From contig OZ240214.1 of NCBI GenBank assembly GCA_965197575.1, positions 2,170,001 through 2,234,000 on the forward strand: a DNA stretch of 64,000 nucleotides. Direction: 5' to 3'. A model generated the notes under the pieces. It was not told where the DNA came from and ran no database searches. It saw only the letters and a list, made by a program, of their open reading frames with translations. A program made the translations under genes and the position numbers. This DNA comes from VXOI01 sp965197575. Its GTDB lineage: Bacteria; Chloroflexota; Dehalococcoidia; Lucifugimonadales; UBA3495. Positions 58,923 to 64,000 of the stretch are shown in pieces (within the stretch, counting starts at the first letter, position 1; each line of letters starts with the position of its first letter).

Positions 58923-59333
58923 ATGTGTTCCCCTAAGGAGGTCTATCTAAGGGGATTCACGCTCCTCGGCAAATGGCTGATGGTATGGTATCACAACACC
59001 GATGGAGTGCTCTGGCAGAAACGAACTTGTTTGCACATCTCCCCCGAATGCAGGAATCCGTCAGTCGTCGCCCGCTTTGGCAAGATATTGACATGGGGGT
59101 ATGCGGTGGCCTTAGAGGTAGATGCCCATGGCCCCGTATTCGCCCACCATCCTTTTGGAGGTCGTGAGATCGGGGAAGGTCGAATTTCCGAGCGGGACAC
59201 CGGGAAAGTAAAACCACCATCTCTTGGGAGGTTGAGGTGCATGTGGCATAATGATGGCCATCCATGGGCCCTCTATATCTGGACCTCCCAGCGAAAAGTT
59301 CGCAATTCGGTACGTGTAGGCCCACCTAAGTAG
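58923..59333 (+). CDS. doubtful hypothetical protein
   Basis: ATG 58923 opens 136 aa (MCSPKEVYLRGFTLLGKWLMVWYHNTDGVLWQ..), divergent from the ATPase. No family, no good ribosome site. It could be chance reading of a 630-base gap that otherwise contains no gene. Confidence 0.2.
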   Translation: MCSPKEVYLRGFTLLGKWLMVWYHNTDGVLWQKRTCLHISPECRNPSVVARFGKILTWGYAVALEVDAHGPVFAHHPFGGREIGEGRISERDTGKVKPPSLGRLRCMWHNDGHPWALYIWTSQRKVRNSVRVGPPK

Positions 59334-59481
59334 ACTCGAACCATTCGCTCAAGACTATTTGAAGGCATTCTCTTGTAAGGGCAGAGCGTGCTGCTCCGCC
59401 GCTGAAACTTCTTCTGATGACTTTGGATAGGAATAGGCTTCGCTCTCAAGAGATAAGTCCCGGAGGCTCTCCTAACAACTC

Positions 59482-59670
59482 TTACAGCCGCCGTAGGTTA
59501 GCCAACTGCGGCGAGGTGTTTCCACTCTCCCATGCCTGAATCGTATTTTCATGGACACCAAGGGATCTGGCGAATCCCTGTTGGCTGATGCCCAGAACCA
59601 TCCTCTTATCTTTGATCCAAGCTCCTGATTCCAGATTAGCTGCTGAGAGTTCCCGGAATTCTACTATCAC
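59482..59670 (-). CDS. short XRE-type helix-turn-helix protein
   Basis: 62 aa. IKDKRMVLGISQQGFARSLGVHENTIQAWESGNTSPQLANLRRL is a complete HTH_3 DNA-binding motif, preceded by VEFRELSAANLESGAW. It ends directly after the HTH, so it is either a minimal regulator or a truncated antitoxin. It lies near the right edge of the defence island. 59671-59968 contains no gene. Confidence 0.65.
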   Translation of the reverse strand: MIVEFRELSAANLESGAWIKDKRMVLGISQQGFARSLGVHENTIQAWESGNTSPQLANLRRL

Positions 59671-59968
59671 AGGAATGGACGGGAACCGTGGTGGTGGGCC
59701 TCCCCCTATTCCCGCACCGACAGAGACAACTACGCCAATGCTGGCTTCTAAGTGAAGTCGGAGGAAGCGGAAAAAGGTTGGGGCGCCGGACTATGCTGCG
59801 AGCGGCAGATTGCTCTTCAGAGAGACCGTGACAGGAATGCCATTCGCTACGTGCCTGGCGGGCAAGGGTGTATAATCAGGCAAGTAAGCAACGGAGACCA
59901 CCTAAAACCGACTCACTGCCCCGCGGTTGGTACCAGAGGCGTTTCATCAAATCTCATAGCTATTTCCC

Positions 59969-60043
59969 GTCTCGGACACGGAACACACACGGCCCTGCCT
60001 TCTAAGCAGCGGGTCGCGGGTTCGAATCCTGCCTGGGACGCCA
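59969..60043 (+). tRNA. tRNA-Arg (TCT) 3' half; degenerate or attachment-site remnant
   Basis: From CTGCCTTCTAAGCAG onwards the sequence is a good tRNA: anticodon TCT, T-arm GCGGGTTCGAATCCTGC, acceptor strand CTGGGAC, discriminator G and encoded CCA at 60041-60043. Upstream, GTCTCGG (59969) could pair with CTGGGAC using G-T pairs, but the D-arm region has no stem and no conserved GG or AGC pattern. A 3' half followed by a terminator is what integration into a tRNA gene leaves behind. It is less likely to be functional. Confidence 0.6.
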
Positions 60044-60080
60044 CCCCAGATACGAATTGGCTGGTCCCCAGCTACGAATG

Positions 60081-60107
60081 GCCGCCCCTTTGGGCGGCTT
60101 TTTCTTT
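60081..60107 (+). terminator. intrinsic terminator after the tRNA-Arg 3' half
   Basis: GCCGCCC (60081-60087), loop CTTT, GGGCGGC (60092-60098), then TTTTTCTTT. It fits the end of a real tRNA transcription unit. Confidence 0.88.
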
Positions 60108-60152
60108 GATGGTAACCCCTATCCGATACCCTGCCTGGTCGGGTTTCACGGT

Positions 60153-60314
60153 TTAGGGCCCCGTCTGCTTGCCTGCCGGACTGGTTGAGGGGGCCACGCA
60201 GGCCAGCAGAGCCTGGTCCCCGTCAAACACGATGTATGCGTGCAGGTATTCGTCGCCGTCGCAGTCCACCCGGGGGTTTACGATGATCGGGATTGTGAGC
60301 AGATGGGCGCACAC
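60153..60314 (-). CDS. small protein or gene fragment
   Basis: GTG at 60314 opens 53 aa: HLLTIPIIVNPRVDCDGDEYLHAYIVFDGDQALLACVAPSTS, ending TAA at 60153. The codon pattern and alternating strands look like real protein. A GC-rich palindrome (GGGCGCACAC / GTGTGCGCCC, about 60305-60329) lies at its start and might end the lactonase transcript or disrupt the gene. Not recognised. Confidence 0.35.
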   Translation of the reverse strand: MCAHLLTIPIIVNPRVDCDGDEYLHAYIVFDGDQALLACVAPSTSPAGKQTGP

Positions 60315-60348
60315 GCGCGGTGTGCGCCCTCTGTTCCGATGTTGCCGG

Positions 60349-61374
60349 TTACCCTGGCAACTCCGTAATCGATATCCAGCACGGCCCGTTGCCCAATGGC
60401 ACAGTCTCCACCGGGGTCAACGCCCCCGAGTCCTGGTTGACACCAAAGATGGCCATTTGGCCCGAGTCCTGGCCAGCCGAGTAGATGTACCGGTCGCCGG
60501 GACCAAGGCACAGCGCGTTGGGTCGGGCTTCGGAGGCAACGATGCCGTTGCCGGTCAACTCTCCGGTGGCGGTGTCCACGGTATAGCAGGCGATGCTGTC
60601 ATGGCCCCTGTTCGGCGCGTACAGGAAATTCCCCGCCCCGGTGATCTGGATCTGGGAGCAGGTGTTCCGCTCGGCGAAGCCTTCGGGGGGCAGGGTGGTG
60701 ATAGTCTGGAAGAGCGACAGAGTGCCATTGGCCGTATCCAGGCGGTAGCCGCTCACGCTGCATCCCTGCTCGTTGGAGAAGTAGAGAACGTCCAAGGAAG
60801 GATGAAAGCAGAAGTGTCGCGGCCCCAGGAATTCCTCCAGCTCGACCATGGCCGGAGAGTTGGGGGTGATTTGGCCCGTGTCCTCGTCGAACCTGAACTG
60901 CCAGACCTGGTTGGGGCCGTTTCCCGCGATATGGGGCACGAAGGCGTAGCTGTTGGTCGGATCGGTCTGCATTGCGTGGGCCCCGGTCGCCGTTTCCAGC
61001 GATACGACGGGCGGCTCTCCCACCGAGCCGTCGTCCCCTATGGGATGCACCGCCACGCGCGCGCCCTGGTAGTAGGACGACAGCACGAACCTGCCCCGGC
61101 GGTCCGTGTTGACGTAGACCGGCCACGAATCCAGCGGCACCGACCCCGTCTGCGTGAGGCCGCCGCCGGACTGGTCAATGCGAAAGCTGGTCAACTGGGG
61201 GGTCTCCCGTAAGCCAGCGTACAGGTGATTGCGGTCGGGGCTGATGGCCAGGGTAAACGGCCCACCGGGCACTGACACGTCGTGCTGGTGCGTGAGACCT
61301 CCGGTATCAGGATCCACGGTGAAGGCCGATATTTTGTTGTCCTCCTGAACGGCAACATACATGTAGTAGGGCAT
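60349..61374 (-). CDS. lactonase-family 7-bladed beta-propeller protein
   Basis: 341 aa from ATG 61374 with AAGGAGG upstream. YMYVAVQEDNKISAFTVDPDTGGLTHQHDVSVPGGPFTLAISPDRNHLYAG, GAHAMQTDPTNSYAFVPHIAGNGPNQVWQFRFDEDTGQITPN, FHPSLDVLYFSNEQGCSVSGYRLD: the repeated blades of the Pgl/carboxy-cis,cis-muconate-cyclase fold (lactonase PF10282). The substrate could be a lactone from a catabolic route. It follows the alpha/beta hydrolase gene by 10 bp on the same strand, so operon membership is likely. Confidence 0.85.
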   Translation of the reverse strand: MPYYMYVAVQEDNKISAFTVDPDTGGLTHQHDVSVPGGPFTLAISPDRNHLYAGLRETPQLTSFRIDQSGGGLTQTGSVPLDSWPVYVNTDRRGRFVLSSYYQGARVAVHPIGDDGSVGEPPVVSLETATGAHAMQTDPTNSYAFVPHIAGNGPNQVWQFRFDEDTGQITPNSPAMVELEEFLGPRHFCFHPSLDVLYFSNEQGCSVSGYRLDTANGTLSLFQTITTLPPEGFAERNTCSQIQITGAGNFLYAPNRGHDSIACYTVDTATGELTGNGIVASEARPNALCLGPGDRYIYSAGQDSGQMAIFGVNQDSGALTPVETVPLGNGPCWISITELPG

Positions 61375-61384
61375 GATTTCCTCC

Positions 61385-62197
61385 TTAATTGCTCCGCGAA
61401 GCAACAAACTCCCGCACCTGTTGGGTGCACCACTCCGGGTAGATTGCGTTGATACCGTGACCCAGGCCAGGATAGACCACCAACCGGGAGTCCGGTAACT
61501 GCTCGGCCATAAACTGCTGTTGCTCCAGGGTTGAGGTGGGCGATTCCTCTCCTACCAAGAGGAGCGTCGGGGTTTCGACTTCCTTCAAGTAGGGACTGAA
61601 GTCCAGCGTATCGAGGTATCCTTGAAGGCTCCGTCCGATGGAGGAAGGCGTCCGGTCCATTTCGGAGATGTACCAGTCAATGAGTCCCTGTGGGGCCACC
61701 CGGGTGTCCAGCCGGTTGTCGATGGTGGCGGTGGACCAGGCTCCTACACTCTGGCTCAAGGCGGCGTCCCAGTCCCCACCCCTGCCGGAACGCTCCCGGC
61801 GAGGCAGACGGCAGGGAGTGTTGCACAGCACCAGCGCCCGGGTCCGCTGGGGGTATTTGTGGGCGAAATTCAGGCCAATGATGCCTCCGAAAGATTCTCC
61901 CACATACACCACGTCCTCTATCTCCAGATGGTCCAGGATGCTTCTCAGGTCATCAACGAAGATGTCCAGGGAGGCTTCATACTGGTCCTCGGCGATGACG
62001 GACCCGCCCATTCCCCTCATGTCGGGGCGCAGGATGCGAAATTCACGAGACAGCAAGGGTACCCAGTTGTACCAGAACTTGCCGCTCCGGGAGAACCCGT
62101 GCTGTAACAGCATGGTCGGCGCGGATCGCCACGGATCGGTGAAATCGTCGTCGTAATAGTGCAGTTCCACTCCCGGGCCGACGCCCAGAAAAGCCAT
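61385..62197 (-). CDS. alpha/beta-fold hydrolase
   Basis: 270 aa from ATG 62197 (CAGGAGG before it). MLLQHGFSRSGKFWYNWVPLLSREFRILRPDMRGMGGS, the nucleophile elbow VVYVGESFGGIIGLNFAH (Ser in GESFG), acid TPTLLLVGEESPTSTLEQQQ region, and catalytic His in VVYPGLGHGINAIYP. 3-oxoadipate-enol-lactonase-like layout, but substrate unknown. Between a VOC protein and the lactonase gene. Confidence 0.88.
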   Translation of the reverse strand: MAFLGVGPGVELHYYDDDFTDPWRSAPTMLLQHGFSRSGKFWYNWVPLLSREFRILRPDMRGMGGSVIAEDQYEASLDIFVDDLRSILDHLEIEDVVYVGESFGGIIGLNFAHKYPQRTRALVLCNTPCRLPRRERSGRGGDWDAALSQSVGAWSTATIDNRLDTRVAPQGLIDWYISEMDRTPSSIGRSLQGYLDTLDFSPYLKEVETPTLLLVGEESPTSTLEQQQFMAEQLPDSRLVVYPGLGHGINAIYPEWCTQQVREFVASRSN

Positions 62198-62280
62198 GTC
62201 TGCGCCTCCTGAGCCTTGGCTCGAGTCCAAGGCGGCAATAGGTTGATACTTCCGGTGTCGCCGTGACCGGAATAAATGCG

Positions 62281-62733
62281 TCAGCTGGCAGGGCCGTAGC
62301 CGGGGAGTTTGGCCCACCTCAGGCCCTTGGGGTCATGCGCTATTTCGACAGTTTCGCCCTTTGAGTCTCTCAACCCCAATGGGTGCTGCACCAACTCGAT
62401 CATGTTCCCGTCGGGGTCGTGAATGTAGGTGGAATGGCCGCCGCTGTAGGCACGGACCGAAGGCGGAGAATACGGGACTTCGAGCGCGTCCAGGTTGGCC
62501 ATCATCGATTCCCAGTCGTGGATCTCCAAGGCGAAATGGCCCGACGGGTTGGGGTTTGGCGTATGAGTGCTGTGAACTTCCCCGCTCCCGATTCGCAACT
62601 GTAGCTGTCCTTGGTTCAACTCTGGCCCACGGTCGAGAAACTCCGCGCCCAGGACTTTCTCATACCACTCGCGGGTCCGCTCCTTATCGCTGATCTGGAT
62701 ATTGATGTGCTGGATCATCGTAACCCTGGACAT
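62281..62733 (-). CDS. VOC / glyoxalase-type metalloprotein
   Basis: 150 aa from ATG 62733 (GAGGTGAAG upstream). MIQHINIQISDKERTREWYEKVLGAEFLDRG, the metal-site strand GHFALEIHDWESMMANLDALEVPY, and GGHSTYIHDPDGNMIELVQHP. His8 (IQHINI), the HFALEI strand and Glu in MIELVQHP form the usual 2-His-1-carboxylate set. Probably a dioxygenase or isomerase of the same pathway as its neighbours (inference). Confidence 0.85.
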   Translation of the reverse strand: MSRVTMIQHINIQISDKERTREWYEKVLGAEFLDRGPELNQGQLQLRIGSGEVHSTHTPNPNPSGHFALEIHDWESMMANLDALEVPYSPPSVRAYSGGHSTYIHDPDGNMIELVQHPLGLRDSKGETVEIAHDPKGLRWAKLPGYGPAS

Positions 62734-62838
62734 GGCTTCACCTCATTGGTCCGCGATGAATGCAGGGGCGAAGTTGCCTCCGCCCCATCGGGTGTTCACC
62801 TGACGCTTGTCACTCTTGAGTGAGAGTCTCGGCGAGCG

Positions 62839-63810
62839 CTAATTGGGGACCCACGCCATGGCCCCCACTTCGCTGAACTCTCTCTTCAGCTTCTGCCAGG
62901 AGTCGCCGGCATCACTGCTGGAGTAGACCTCACCCAGGAGGCTGGCGGCCAGGACGAAGTCCGGGTCCGCGGGGTGGGTGGCTATGGACCAGATGTTGGA
63001 ATTGGGCTCCACCGGCAGGGGCCGCGTCTCCCAGGTCTGGCCAGCGTCCTTGGACCGTTGGATGGCTCCGATGCTGCCGATGGCCGTGTCGCCGACGGCG
63101 GCGAAAATGACGTTGGGGTCGTCGGGCTTAATGGCGATGCCGCGGCTGTATGGTAGAACGAACTTGTCGGTTGTGACCACGGACTGCCAGCTTTCGCCCA
63201 TGTCGGTAGTGGCGAAGATTTCACGAGGGGTGCTGGCCAAGACCTTGTTCGGCTCTCCCGGGCTGATGGCCATGCCGTGGATGTCAGGGTTCACGCCGCC
63301 TTCGACATGGGTCCAGGTGTCCCCACCATCCAGACTGCGGTAAATCCCATCTACTTCAACACCGGCCCAAACGGTACGGTGGTCCTTCGGGTCGACCATC
63401 AGCATGGTCACCATCGGAGGACCGATATGGCATTCCTGGGCCATCTGCACCGACAGCTTGGTCCAGCTTTGGCCACCGTCCCGCGATCGGAAGAGGGCCG
63501 CGGGTTTGATTCCAACAAAAATCGTCTCCGTGTCCTCCGGGTCGATGGCGATTGACCAGATGGGCATTCCATCCATAGGCGACCACAGCTTTTGCCATGT
63601 GGCGCCCTTATCCTCACTGCGATAGATGCCGTGGTCGGACCCGGCCAGGATACGGTTGGGGTCATCGGGATAGACCGCCATGCCTCTCACCTGGCTTCCC
63701 AGCGGGAAGGGGTCTCTGATCCGGTTCCAGTTCTCCCCCCCGTCCGGGCTGTGCCAAACCCCGCCCCCGAAGCCCACGGCTCCTACGCAGATGCTATAGT
63801 CCTTTCCCAT
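62839..63810 (-). CDS. BNR/Asp-box repeat beta-propeller protein (sortilin/sialidase-like)
   Basis: 323 aa. At least five Asp-box units are visible: HSPDGGENWNRI, RSEDKGATWQKL, RSRDGGQSWTKL, RSLDGGDTWTHV, SKDAGQTWETR, SSDAGDSWQKL. Between them are DPxDxxxIxAG strands (VDPKDHRTVWAG). No signal peptide, so cytoplasmic. Enzyme or scaffold role unknown. It leads the minus-strand cluster that ends with the lactonase gene. Confidence 0.83.
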   Translation of the reverse strand: MGKDYSICVGAVGFGGGVWHSPDGGENWNRIRDPFPLGSQVRGMAVYPDDPNRILAGSDHGIYRSEDKGATWQKLWSPMDGMPIWSIAIDPEDTETIFVGIKPAALFRSRDGGQSWTKLSVQMAQECHIGPPMVTMLMVDPKDHRTVWAGVEVDGIYRSLDGGDTWTHVEGGVNPDIHGMAISPGEPNKVLASTPREIFATTDMGESWQSVVTTDKFVLPYSRGIAIKPDDPNVIFAAVGDTAIGSIGAIQRSKDAGQTWETRPLPVEPNSNIWSIATHPADPDFVLAASLLGEVYSSSDAGDSWQKLKREFSEVGAMAWVPN

Positions 63811-63904
63811 AGCTATAACTCCCTCTCAACATAGTTTTCCCCTGCCAGGGGAGCATGAACCACACCATATCAGAAAGTATAACGGTTTTCGCGTTCGAAA
63901 CCCA

Positions 63905-64000
63905 TTACCCGCCCACGAACGCTTCGATGAACCCCTCGACCAATTCCTGGTCCCCATCCGCCGTCACCGCGCCGCTATCAATCGCTTGGCCCAACTTGTG
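63905..64000 (-). CDS. 3' end of an unidentified gene (partial)
   Basis: Minus-strand frame enters from the right edge (HKLGQAIDSGAVTADG..) and ends GFIEAFVGG at TAA 63907-63905. Too short to name. Confidence 0.4.
   Translation of the reverse strand, partial: HKLGQAIDSGAVTADGDQELVEGFIEAFVGG

Noticed and set aside
59752..60156. 134-aa open frame across the tRNA-Arg remnant
   Set aside because: It translates the tRNA and the terminator and has no family sequence.

Overview
The window reads like a GC-rich Chloroflexota chromosome, most likely a SAR202/Dehalococcoidia-type lineage. This placement is an inference from gene content: several luciferase-like flavin monooxygenases, an N-acyl-D-amino-acid-deacylase-type amidohydrolase, a PIG-L deacetylase, a UROD/MetE-fold protein, a DinB remnant and CcdA, mixed with ordinary housekeeping genes. 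No 16S rRNA or other decisive marker lies in the window.

Layout. 0-5 kb: a degenerate MNT/HEPN toxin-antitoxin pair, a groEL paralog, a dCTP-deaminase/dUTPase-family gene, and a DUF262 protein followed by a nonsense-interrupted HEPN-like gene. 5-12 kb: queG, an EVE-domain gene, a thiolase-like gene, a tyrosine recombinase, a small membrane protein and uvrC. 12-18 kb: a protein with four 57-bp repeats, a pentapeptide protein beside a K+-channel pore fragment, a PIG-L deacetylase, a MetE-fold protein, an F420/LLM oxidoreductase and a Phd/PIN pair. 18-29 kb: phhB, a Uma2 nuclease, argH-rpe, rpmB, folB, a citE-like lyase, two retropepsins and polA. This stretch carries the scar of a tandem duplication. 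29-36 kb: a frameshifted DUF4268 gene, a decayed IS1380 element, an IS21 fragment, an LLM oxidoreductase, an amidohydrolase and a broken DinB gene.

36.3-44.1 kb is a pile of insertion sequences packed end to end: IS630 (truncated), ISKra4, IS630, IS701, IS1380 and IS982. Terminal inverted repeats can be read for most of them. 44-51.7 kb returns to chromosomal genes: fur with a strong terminator, a VOC protein, a FAH-family hydratase, queA-folD, a BtuF-like protein, ccdA and tRNA-Lys.

51.7-60.1 kb is a defence-type island: a decayed CBASS operon (broken CD-NTase, intact Cap15-like effector), an unrecognised membrane/SEC-C gene pair, the 3' end of a DNA methyltransferase, and a Septu-like ATPase+HNH pair. 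It ends at a tRNA-Arg 3' half followed by a terminator, which looks like an attachment-site scar. 60-64 kb holds a minus-strand cluster (lactonase-fold protein, alpha/beta hydrolase, VOC protein, BNR-repeat protein) that resembles a small catabolic operon.

Decay is a recurring theme. In-frame stops or frameshifts break the HEPN-like, PLD, DinB, DUF4268, CD-NTase, small membrane-protein and several transposase genes. Two toxin-antitoxin systems have lost key catalytic residues while staying open.
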